The position numbers and the translations under genes were made by a program. This document shows positions 7,712 to 15,391 of a stretch of DNA of 64,000 bases, in pieces (within the stretch, counting starts at the first letter, position 1; the number at the start of each line of letters is the position of its first letter). The notes beneath the pieces were generated by a model that worked only from the letters and a program-made list of their open reading frames with translations, made no database searches and had not been told where the DNA came from. Source of the stretch: Methylotenera_A sp044228245. GTDB lineage: Bacteria; Pseudomonadota; Gammaproteobacteria; Burkholderiales; Methylophilaceae. The stretch spans positions 1-64,000 of the forward strand of contig JBGAVG010000009.1 in assembly GCA_044228245.1 (NCBI GenBank), read 5' to 3'.

Positions 7712-8764
7712 TTACGGAAGCAGCGGAACAACTTCCAGACCTGCGGCTTCATCAAAGTCAAACATAATATTCATATTTTGCACCGCCTGTCCTGCCGCCC
7801 CTTTGACTAAATTATCCTGTACCACCAGCAATGTCAAATAGCCGGTATCCGCTTGTTTGTGCAAGGCAATCCGCAGATTATTGGCGCCGCGTACTGAGCG
7901 CGTTTCCGGCAGACTGCCCGCCGGTAAGACATCAACAAAGCGTTCCTGTTCATACCTTTTTTCATATAACGCCTGCAAATCTGTACTATTGCCTTTAGAG
8001 GTAAGCTTCACATAAATGGTCGAGAGCATGCCCCGAATCATGGGAATGAGGTGCGGCACAAAAATCAGATTGAGCTTATCGCCTGCCAGCTGTGTGAGCT
8101 GTGCGTGAATTTCCGGATGATGCCTGTGGCCCGCTACGCCATAGGCTTTGAGATTGTCGCTCGCTTCGGCAAATAAAGTACCGATCTCAGCTTTTCTGCC
8201 TGCGCCTGATACGCCTGATTTCGAGTCAGCGACAATGGGTGCGGAAAAATCGATAAGACCTTGCTCCAGCAACGGTGCCAAGCCAAGAATCACCGTGGTG
8301 GGGTAACAGCCTGGGTTGCCAATCACCTGTGCGGTTTTGATTTTCTGCCGATACAGCTCTGGAATGCCGTACACCGCATTTTTGAGGATGTCGGGGCAGC
8401 TATGCGGCAGTTTGTACCATTTTTCAAACACTGCAATATCCTGCAGCCTGAAATCCGCCGCGAGATCGATAACTTTAACGCCTGCTGCCAACAGCGCCTG
8501 TGTCTGGCTCATGGCCACGCCATGCGGCGTTGCAAAAAACACTACGTCGCAAGTAGCTAAATTAGCGCTTGCAGGGTCGGTAAATACCAAATCGACGTAG
8601 CCGCGCAGACTGGGGAACATGTCGGCCACCGGCATCCCGGCTTCACCACGAGAAGTAATCACGGCAAGCTCTACCTGCGGATGCACCGCCAGCAGACGCA
8701 GCAACTCGACACCTGTGTAGCCGGTGCCACCAACAATACCTACTTTTATTTTTTTATTTGCCAT
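7712..8764 (-). CDS. argC: N-acetyl-gamma-glutamyl-phosphate reductase
   Basis: Third step of arginine synthesis: NADPH-dependent reduction of N-acetylglutamyl phosphate to the semialdehyde. I use the ATG at 8764 because the Rossmann motif KVGIVGGTGYTGVELLRLL follows at once. An ATG four codons earlier (8776) is also possible, and neither has a good ribosome binding site. The catalytic Cys is C153 in GNPGCYPTT, and residues 198-203 read GVAGHR, the active-site His loop. The length of 350 residues matches the type 1 family. It follows rpsI after a terminator. Confidence 0.96.
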   Translation of the reverse strand: MANKKIKVGIVGGTGYTGVELLRLLAVHPQVELAVITSRGEAGMPVADMFPSLRGYVDLVFTDPASANLATCDVVFFATPHGVAMSQTQALLAAGVKVIDLAADFRLQDIAVFEKWYKLPHSCPDILKNAVYGIPELYRQKIKTAQVIGNPGCYPTTVILGLAPLLEQGLIDFSAPIVADSKSGVSGAGRKAEIGTLFAEASDNLKAYGVAGHRHHPEIHAQLTQLAGDKLNLIFVPHLIPMIRGMLSTIYVKLTSKGNSTDLQALYEKRYEQERFVDVLPAGSLPETRSVRGANNLRIALHKQADTGYLTLLVVQDNLVKGAAGQAVQNMNIMFDFDEAAGLEVVPLLP

Positions 8765-8797
8765 AAGTCTTATCATAACAAAGTTAATGCATTAAAT

Positions 8798-8825
8798 AAA
8801 AAAGGCCGCAATCGCGACCTTTTTT
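8798..8825 (-). terminator. Terminator after rpsI
   Basis: The stem AAAAAAGGCCGC / GCGACCTTTTTT has one mismatch, a 4-nt loop and a terminal T run on the minus strand. It lies 34 bp beyond the rpsI stop and before argC. Confidence 0.75.
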
Positions 8826-8858
8826 AATACTAGACGCCCAATAAAGCGTTGAATAGCA

Positions 8859-9251
8859 TTAGCGTTTAGAGAATTGCTTACGGCGGCGTGCTTTGCGTAA
8901 GCCCACTTTTTTACGCTCTACTTCACGCGCATCGCGCGTTACGAAACCTGCATGTGACAATGCGCTTTTCAACGCTGCATCGTAATCGATCAAAGCACGT
9001 GTAATGCCGTGACGCACTGCGCCGGCTTGGCCGGATTCGCCACCACCCACCACGTTTACCATGATGTCGAAGCTGGCTGTGTTGTTGGTAAGCTCCAGCG
9101 GTTGACGCAAAATCATACGTGAGGTCACACGTGAGAAGTATTCGTCAGCAGGCTTGTCATTCACAATGATATTGCCTTTGCCAGATTTTAAAAACACGCG
9201 CGCTACTGAACTTTTGCGGCGGCCTGTACCATAATTGTATTTGCCAATCAT
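8859..9251 (-). CDS. rpsI: 30S ribosomal protein S9
   Basis: Protein of the small-subunit head whose C-terminal tail reaches the P-site tRNA. The protein has 130 residues, the normal size, with the N-terminal YGTGRRKSSVARVFL and the conserved basic tail GLRKARRRKQFSKR. It is co-transcribed with rplM 12 bp upstream, the universal L13-S9 pair. Confidence 0.98.
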   Translation of the reverse strand: MIGKYNYGTGRRKSSVARVFLKSGKGNIIVNDKPADEYFSRVTSRMILRQPLELTNNTASFDIMVNVVGGGESGQAGAVRHGITRALIDYDAALKSALSHAGFVTRDAREVERKKVGLRKARRRKQFSKR

Positions 9252-9263
9252 TTGTATATAACC

Positions 9264-9662
9264 TTAAATAGTCAATGCTTTTGGTTGTTGTGCAGCATGT
9301 TCATGCTTGTCGCCAGCATAAACTTTCATTTTTTTAATCATTGCGTAACCCAATGGGCCTTTTGGCAGCATGCCTTTTACTGCTTTCTCTAACGCGCGGC
9401 CTGGGAAACGATCCTGCATTTTAGAGAATGTCGTCGTGCTGATGCCACCTGGATAACCAGAGTGACGGTGATATTCTTTATCGGTCGCTTTTGCGCCAGT
9501 CACTTTAATTTTGTCGGCGTTAATCACCACGATATAATCACCGGTATCCACGTGAGGCGTGTAAATGGTTTTATGTTTACCACGTAAACGGTGCGCTACA
9601 GCACTTGCCAAGCGACCCAGCACCAAATCGGTTGCGTCAATCACGAACCAGTCGCGTTGCAC
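9264..9662 (-). CDS. rplM: 50S ribosomal protein L13 (start codon uncertain)
   Basis: An early-assembly protein of the large subunit. From the only in-frame accepted start, GTG at 9662, it has 132 residues and begins QRDWFVIDATDLVLGRLAS. L13 normally starts about ten residues earlier with MKTFSAKSHEVQRDW. Here the codons for KTFSAKSHEV are intact upstream (to about 9689), but the codon at the Met position is AAC, and an in-frame stop lies a little further up with no ATG, TTG or CTG between. GGA followed by AAAAC sits where the ribosome binding site and spacer should be. The gene is certainly L13. The start is discussed in the findings. Confidence 0.95.
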   Translation of the reverse strand: MQRDWFVIDATDLVLGRLASAVAHRLRGKHKTIYTPHVDTGDYIVVINADKIKVTGAKATDKEYHRHSGYPGGISTTTFSKMQDRFPGRALEKAVKGMLPKGPLGYAMIKKMKVYAGDKHEHAAQQPKALTI

Positions 9663-9754
9663 TTCGTGCGATTTAGCAGAAAAAGTTTTGTTTTTCCAGA
9701 GAAAATATTCATAGTCTGACTACCAATACATTGCTTATAAAATCAAGAGGGCGG

Positions 9755-9784
9755 ATTATATGCCCTCGAACGAAGGCTTGTCAA
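9755..9784 (-). promoter_or_regulatory. Promoter of rplM-rpsI
   Basis: On the minus strand there are a perfect TTGACA and a perfect TATAAT with an 18-bp spacer, pointing at rplM. The start site would fall near 9748 and leave a leader of about 60 nt. The -10 lies inside a small inverted repeat (GAGGGC at 9747, GCCCTC at 9762). The rest of the 9663-9980 spacer shows nothing else that I can name. Confidence 0.75.
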
Positions 9785-9980
9785 TTGCCAAGCACGGATT
9801 ATTTGTTGATTTTTAATGTATTTAACTTTAATAACGCTGTTTTCTTGGAATCTGCTTTAGATTTCAGTGCGCGTGCCGATAGATTATTTAGTTGGCACAC
9901 CGATTGCTTATTACCAATGCAAGACCAAGGCGAAGAATAAAACATCGAAAGCCGCACTTAAAAATAAACAGGTGAGCAAT

Positions 9981-11831
9981 ATGCGAAGCAATTATACACT
10001 TAAACAAGCGGTGATTACCGCATTGACCATGCTGGCCATTGGCACACAAAACCAAGCACTGGCGCTGGGTTTGGGCAATATCGAGGTTAAATCACATCTT
10101 GGGCAGCCTCTGCGCGCGAGCATCAGAATACAAGGCGCCGCTGAACTGAAAAATGAGGCTTGCTTCAGGGTAATCAACGATAACAGCGCAGAAAACCAGC
10201 TTGCCAACGTAGATTTCAAGTTATCCAAAGCTGTCGATGATGTCGCGATTTTGACAGTCACCACCAGCCAGGTCATCAATGAGCCGATTGTTAATTTATC
10301 TATAATCGCAGAATGCGACGCCAGCATGCGCCGCGATTATGTGCTGCTGCTGGACCCGCTGTTGACAGCCGAAGCTGAAAATCCGGCTACTGAACCTGTT
10401 GTGAACACTGTCGATAAAGCCAGCGCAAAAGCCAATGGTACGGCCACAACCGCCGCTCATCAACAAACCATCAATGTGCCCGCAACCTCTTCAAAAAAAA
10501 CTTCCGGGAAAAAACAACAAAGCAATAACAAATATAATAAAAACATTGTACTAACTGCCGGCTATCAAGTTGAAAAACCCTCAGAAACAATTGCTGCCGA
10601 CGCTGAAAATAATGTTCCAAAAGAAAATACACCGCGCCTGAGCATTTCTGGCGGCGATGCTTCAAATATTAACTTGAACAGCGCTCAACTGCGCCTGGAC
10701 AGAGAATTGCATTTCACGCCAGACACCGCGCCACAAGCGCTTGCGGCCGAGGTTGAAATCCAAGACGAAATCACTGTGATGAGCAATCGCCTGGCACATC
10801 TTAAACAGCAAATCGACACGTTGGCACAGGCCAACCTCAAGCTTAAAAGCGAAAACCAGCTTAAAACACAGCAACTTAATGAAGCTAACGCGTTGAATAA
10901 TAAGCTGGATTTTATCGGTTATATATTAGGTGGCGGGTTGCTGATGGCCGGCGTTAATATTGCAGACAAGTGGCGCCGGCGCCGTCAAATTCAGCAGCTT
11001 GAAAATGCCCAACTCGCATGGGTAAACAACAGTAAAGCAACTACTAATTTTGGCAGTTTGGAAGAATTTGATACAAACGACGATTTTTTCGAACTCGAAA
11101 CCCGTCAAGAACTAAAGAACACCGCTGATAAGTCAGCAGAGATTGCGGATGCTTCTGAGGCTACAAAAGATTCTGAAGTGTCTTTTACTGTTGAAGAATT
11201 TAACGCTGACCACAATGTGCTGGACCATGCCGATGTGTTCTTGTCTCACGGCCGCTCCAGCCTGGCGATCCAGCTGTTGCAAAACCATTTGCTAGATTTT
11301 CCAAAGCAATCGGTCACCATCTGGATGTACCTGCTGGACTTGCTTGCCAAAGAGAATCTGCAGGCGCTGTACGAACAAACTACGCTTGAATGCAAAGAAC
11401 ACTTTAATATCAAGATTGCGGATTTTTCCAGAAGCGAGGACGAATCAAACAGCACTTTGGAATCTTACCCGCGCATCACATCTGGCCTGCAGCAGTTTTG
11501 GGGCAAACCTGCCGCGCTCACCTACCTGGACGATCTGATTTACAACAGCCGCCTGGAAGTGCGCGTGGGCTTTCATAAAAATGTGATTGAAGAACTCCTT
11601 TTATTAAGAAGCGTGGCGCAGGAAGAGTTAAGAACGGCCGAAGTGATACAAATGGACGAAAAGAAACTGGCGATGAAAGAGCTTAAAGAAGCGCGCCTTG
11701 CCGCCAAAAGAGAAGAGAAACTCAAACAAATGGATGAACTGCCTGCACTTAAAGAACTGGAAAATTCCGTGCCGGAAGATACCTCAACACCCTTGGAAAG
11801 ATTTGAATTTAATTTGGTCGAGTATAAATAA
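9981..11831 (+). CDS. FimV-like inner-membrane protein
   Basis: A 616-residue protein of the FimV family, which organises polar and type IV pilus functions through a periplasmic N-terminal domain and a cytoplasmic TPR-like end. I start at the ATG at 9981, preceded by AGGTGAG; it gives a signal sequence (MRSNYTLKQAVITALTMLAI, then QNQALA). The FimV N-terminal domain begins LGLGNIEVKSHLGQPLRASI. A long Ala/Thr/Lys-rich linker, a coiled coil (DEITVMSNRLAHLKQQIDTL) and one membrane helix (GYILGGGLLMAGVNI) follow. The acidic cytoplasmic part has a helical repeat unit (HGRSSLAIQLLQNHLLDFPK). A second, related gene lies at 29832-31151. Confidence 0.82.
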   Translation: MRSNYTLKQAVITALTMLAIGTQNQALALGLGNIEVKSHLGQPLRASIRIQGAAELKNEACFRVINDNSAENQLANVDFKLSKAVDDVAILTVTTSQVINEPIVNLSIIAECDASMRRDYVLLLDPLLTAEAENPATEPVVNTVDKASAKANGTATTAAHQQTINVPATSSKKTSGKKQQSNNKYNKNIVLTAGYQVEKPSETIAADAENNVPKENTPRLSISGGDASNINLNSAQLRLDRELHFTPDTAPQALAAEVEIQDEITVMSNRLAHLKQQIDTLAQANLKLKSENQLKTQQLNEANALNNKLDFIGYILGGGLLMAGVNIADKWRRRRQIQQLENAQLAWVNNSKATTNFGSLEEFDTNDDFFELETRQELKNTADKSAEIADASEATKDSEVSFTVEEFNADHNVLDHADVFLSHGRSSLAIQLLQNHLLDFPKQSVTIWMYLLDLLAKENLQALYEQTTLECKEHFNIKIADFSRSEDESNSTLESYPRITSGLQQFWGKPAALTYLDDLIYNSRLEVRVGFHKNVIEELLLLRSVAQEELRTAEVIQMDEKKLAMKELKEARLAAKREEKLKQMDELPALKELENSVPEDTSTPLERFEFNLVEYK

Positions 11832-11837
11832 AAGCAT

Positions 11838-12713
11838 TCAGCGGACGATGTAATACTCGATCGCCAAGCCGATAAATATCACCAGGCCGATCCAGTTGTT
11901 GTGCAAAAACGCTTTAAAACAATCGGGTCTGTTACGGTCTTTTATCAGAACGTATTGCCTGCAGGCCAATACCAGAGCGGTTCCCAGGCCAATGTAATAA
12001 TACTTTCCGTAGCCCATGAATTGGCCCACATACACCAATAAACCCAGCATTGCGGCATAACAAGCCATCACTGCAATCACGTCATATTTGCCAAAAAATA
12101 TGGCGGAAGATTTAATGCCGATTTTCAAATCATCGTCCCGATCCACCATCGCATATTCCGTGTCATAAGCGATCGCCCAAAACACGTTGGCCACCAGCAA
12201 TACCCAGGCCAGCGGTGGAATGTAATCATTCACGGCAGCAAATGCCATGGGAATGCCAAAGCCGAACGCCACGCCTAAATAAGCCTGCGGGATCGCCAGA
12301 AAGCGTTTGGTAAATGGATAGGTTGCGGCCAGAAATAAGGCTGCAAAAGATAGTAAAATCGTGGTTTTATTAAACAGCAGCACCAAACCAAACGCCAGCA
12401 GACATAAGCCAGCAGCCAGTAAATATGCCTCTTTTACGCTGACCTCACTCGTGGCAAGCGGACGATTCTTGGTGCGCTCCACCAGACCATCGAACTTGCG
12501 GTCAGCGATGTCATTCATCACACAGCCCGCGCTGCGCATCAGTACCGCGCCGGTAACAAAAATCAGCAAGACAATCCAATCCGGAATGCCGCGCGAAGCC
12601 AGCCATAACGCCCACAACGTTGGCCACAGCAACAGCAAAATACCGATGGGTTTATCCAGCCGCATTAGACGCTCGTAGGCGTCTAGTTTTTTAGTTAATT
12701 GTTGTAAATGCAC
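11838..12713 (-). CDS. ubiA: 4-hydroxybenzoate polyprenyltransferase
   Basis: A membrane enzyme of ubiquinone synthesis that attaches the polyprenyl tail to 4-hydroxybenzoate. The protein has 291 residues with about eight or nine hydrophobic helices. Both Asp-rich motifs for Mg-diphosphate binding are present: NDIADRKFD at 67-75 and the second around YDTEYAMVDRDDD. It lies 11 bp downstream of ubiC, so consecutive pathway steps are encoded together. Its 3' end converges on the FimV-like gene with a 6 bp gap. Confidence 0.97.
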   Translation of the reverse strand: MHLQQLTKKLDAYERLMRLDKPIGILLLLWPTLWALWLASRGIPDWIVLLIFVTGAVLMRSAGCVMNDIADRKFDGLVERTKNRPLATSEVSVKEAYLLAAGLCLLAFGLVLLFNKTTILLSFAALFLAATYPFTKRFLAIPQAYLGVAFGFGIPMAFAAVNDYIPPLAWVLLVANVFWAIAYDTEYAMVDRDDDLKIGIKSSAIFFGKYDVIAVMACYAAMLGLLVYVGQFMGYGKYYYIGLGTALVLACRQYVLIKDRNRPDCFKAFLHNNWIGLVIFIGLAIEYYIVR

Positions 12714-12724
12714 TTGTAGTTAAA

Positions 12725-13270
12725 TTACTGGAATAATTGTTCTAAGAAAACTTCAGTAACGAGAATTCTAGCGCAATTTAAACTGAAAATTGAGCGACGC
12801 GCCCATAATACTTTTGGGGCTACAGACATGTGCTCTGCAACCCGCATGGATATTGGGTGGTGGCGCGGCAGTTTTTTATATTCCAGCGGCGTACGTTTTA
12901 CTTTTGGGTTAGCAAATAATGTCGCGCCAAGTGGCTTATTACCCAGCCTGCCAAGTCCATTCCATGCGCCTCTTAAGGATGCCCTTGGCAACACGCTATG
13001 CGCAAACACCGCTGGCTGGCCGTTGCCAAATAATAATACTTCACGTATCAGTGCATGCTGACCAGCTTTCAATCCAAGCATGGTGGTTTCATCTACCAAC
13101 GCTTTAGCATTCTTTTGCAGCACCGGCTGCACAGCAAATTCGCGGTAACGTGCTTTTAAGCACGCCGTCAGCGAACTGTTATCCATCAGCCAGGGCCGCA
13201 AATTGCCGCTCCATAACGGCCTGACAAGCCATCCTGACTTTTTGTGATGCTGATGAATACGAATTTTCAT
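12725..13270 (-). CDS. ubiC: Chorismate pyruvate-lyase
   Basis: The enzyme makes 4-hydroxybenzoate from chorismate, the first committed step of ubiquinone synthesis. The protein has 181 residues. Family features are the central LIREVLLFGNGQPAVFAHSV with Arg in the active site, the LGNKPLGATLF block and the C-terminal LVTEVFLEQ containing the catalytic Glu. It lies directly between recG and ubiA. Part of its coding sequence (12835-12855, encoding roughly ISMRVA) is identical over 21 bp to the core of the intergenic palindromic repeat described elsewhere. Confidence 0.9.
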   Translation of the reverse strand: MKIRIHQHHKKSGWLVRPLWSGNLRPWLMDNSSLTACLKARYREFAVQPVLQKNAKALVDETTMLGLKAGQHALIREVLLFGNGQPAVFAHSVLPRASLRGAWNGLGRLGNKPLGATLFANPKVKRTPLEYKKLPRHHPISMRVAEHMSVAPKVLWARRSIFSLNCARILVTEVFLEQLFQ

Positions 13271-13273
13271 TGA

Positions 13274-15328
13274 TTAAACTTTCACCAAGTCGCCTGCGTG
13301 GCTCAACCACCGCTCCAGATGCTGCTCTACCGCTGCCGGATATTCTTTTATGAGTTTATCCGCCATGTTTTTTGCGGCTTCCAGCAAATCGGCATCACGC
13401 TCCAAATCGGCGATTTTCAGCATCGGCACGCCACTTTGGCGGGTGCCCAGAAACTCGCCCGGGCCACGCAAATGTAGATCCGCCTGAGCAATTGCAAAAC
13501 CATCGTTGCTTTCATAGATCACCTTCAATCGCGCTCTCGCAGTTTCTGAGAGCTTGTTTTGGCCTAAATTATGTTGATATAGCAAAATACAGGTGCTTTT
13601 GGCCGCGCCGCGCCCTACGCGACCGCGCAACTGATGCAACTGACTCAGGCCGGAGCGCTCTGCATGCTCGATCACCATCAAACTGGCATTGGGCACATCC
13701 ACGCCGACTTCTATCACCGTAGTGGCAACTAATAATTGTATGCTGCCTGCGCTGAATTGCGCCATGACTGCCTGTTTTTCGGCCGGTTTCATGCGGCCGT
13801 GCACCAACCCGATATTGAGTTCGGGGAAAATTGCTTGCATGTGAGTAAACGTATCATTAGCGGTTTGCAGCTGCAAGGCCTCAGATTCCTCGATCAGCGG
13901 GCACACCCAATAGGCCTGGCTGCCTGCCATGCAGGCCTCGCGCACGCGCTGCAGAACCTCATCACGCCGTTGGTCTGATACCAATTTTGTCACAATCGGC
14001 GTGCGGCCGGGCGGTAGCTCGTCTATCACCGAAACATCCAGATCAGCAAAATAACTCATGGAAAGCGTACGTGGAATAGGCGTGGCCGACATCATGAGCT
14101 GATGCGGCTCTGGCTCACCTTTTTTGCGCAAGGCCAGGCGCTGCTGCACGCCAAAGCGGTGTTGTTCATCAATGATCGCTAAGCCTAATTTATTAAATTG
14201 CACGGCGTCCTGAAACAACGCATGTGTACCCACGGCAAGCTGGGCGCGGCCTGTGGCGATGTCAGCAAGTGCTTGCTCACGTTCTTTTTTACTTTGGCTG
14301 CCGGTGAGCCACGCGATATTCAGTTTAAGCGGCATAAGCCATGTTTCAAATTTTTTGTAATGCTGCTCCGCCAGAATTTCAGTCGGCGCCATCAGGGCGA
14401 CTTGCCAGCCGTGCTCAATCGCCTGCAACGCAGCCATGCAGGCGACAACGGTCTTGCCGCTGCCCACATCGCCCTGCAACAGACGCTGCATGGGGTGCGG
14501 CTGCGTTAAATCATGGCTGATTTCCGCCGCTACTTTTTGCTGAGACTGGGTTAATGCAAACGCCAGATTTTTTAATAACTGCGGCACTAACATTTGCGAT
14601 GCCGCGATAGACGGTGCGTCCAGACTGCGCCGCTTGGCATAATGCTTACGCATCGAAAGCTGTTGCGCTAAAAGCTCGTCAAACGCCAGTCTACGCCATT
14701 CCGGCGTACTGCGATTTTCCAGTGCGCTCAAATTAGCATCGGGCGGCGGGTTATGCAGTGATTGAATGCTTGCTGCAAAGCCGGGAAGATTTAACTGCTT
14801 GTACACGCCGGCCGGCAAGGTTTCACCCAGCGCATCCTGATTGAGTGCAATCTGGATTGCCTTGCGGATAGTGGGCTGTGTAAGCCCTGCTGTGGTGGGG
14901 TAAACCGGTGTGAGCGTTTCTGCAACCTGTGTTTTTTCGCCCACATGTTTGCATTGCGGATGCACCATCTCGTAACCAAAAAAGCCGTGACGCACCTCGC
15001 CATATACGCGTAATTTGGTACCCGCCTTTAGCGCAGCAATTTGGCTAGGGTAAAAATGCAAAAAGCGTAACGTCAGCTGTCCGCTGGCATCTTCCAGCCT
15101 TGCAATCAAGGCTTTGCGCGGCTTGTAGCTTACCTCAGCATGCACAATTTCACCCTCAACCTGCACTGAATCGCCCTGCCGCAAATCACGTATTAGCGTA
15201 ATGCGTGTCTCATCAATATACCGCAGTGGTAAATGCAGCAGCAAGCCCTGAATAGTGGAGATGCCGAGTTTGCCAAGACTCGCAATTAACGGTTTGCTGA
15301 AAACCTTAAAATCGGCAAGATTACTCAG
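13274..15328 (-). CDS. recG: ATP-dependent DNA helicase RecG
   Basis: The enzyme drives branch migration and fork reversal in replication repair. I extend the gene to a CTG at 15328, preceded by AAAGG with a 6-nt spacer. This adds 28 codons (SNLADFKVFSKPLIASLGKL and on) that restore the start of the wedge domain, giving 684 residues, the normal RecG length. The first ATG-type start would be at 15244, inside the wedge domain. Helicase motifs: GDVGSGKTVVA (Walker A), IIDEQH (DEAH-like) and MSATPIPRTL. The region GRVGRG near the C-terminus is motif VI. It is followed by ubiC with 3 bp between. Confidence 0.95.
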   Translation of the reverse strand: MSNLADFKVFSKPLIASLGKLGISTIQGLLLHLPLRYIDETRITLIRDLRQGDSVQVEGEIVHAEVSYKPRKALIARLEDASGQLTLRFLHFYPSQIAALKAGTKLRVYGEVRHGFFGYEMVHPQCKHVGEKTQVAETLTPVYPTTAGLTQPTIRKAIQIALNQDALGETLPAGVYKQLNLPGFAASIQSLHNPPPDANLSALENRSTPEWRRLAFDELLAQQLSMRKHYAKRRSLDAPSIAASQMLVPQLLKNLAFALTQSQQKVAAEISHDLTQPHPMQRLLQGDVGSGKTVVACMAALQAIEHGWQVALMAPTEILAEQHYKKFETWLMPLKLNIAWLTGSQSKKEREQALADIATGRAQLAVGTHALFQDAVQFNKLGLAIIDEQHRFGVQQRLALRKKGEPEPHQLMMSATPIPRTLSMSYFADLDVSVIDELPPGRTPIVTKLVSDQRRDEVLQRVREACMAGSQAYWVCPLIEESEALQLQTANDTFTHMQAIFPELNIGLVHGRMKPAEKQAVMAQFSAGSIQLLVATTVIEVGVDVPNASLMVIEHAERSGLSQLHQLRGRVGRGAAKSTCILLYQHNLGQNKLSETARARLKVIYESNDGFAIAQADLHLRGPGEFLGTRQSGVPMLKIADLERDADLLEAAKNMADKLIKEYPAAVEQHLERWLSHAGDLVKV

Positions 15329-15391
15329 ATAAAACCTTTAGGACATGGAGTTAAGTGAAACAATGTGCAAAGCGCATTTCAACACAGCCTG

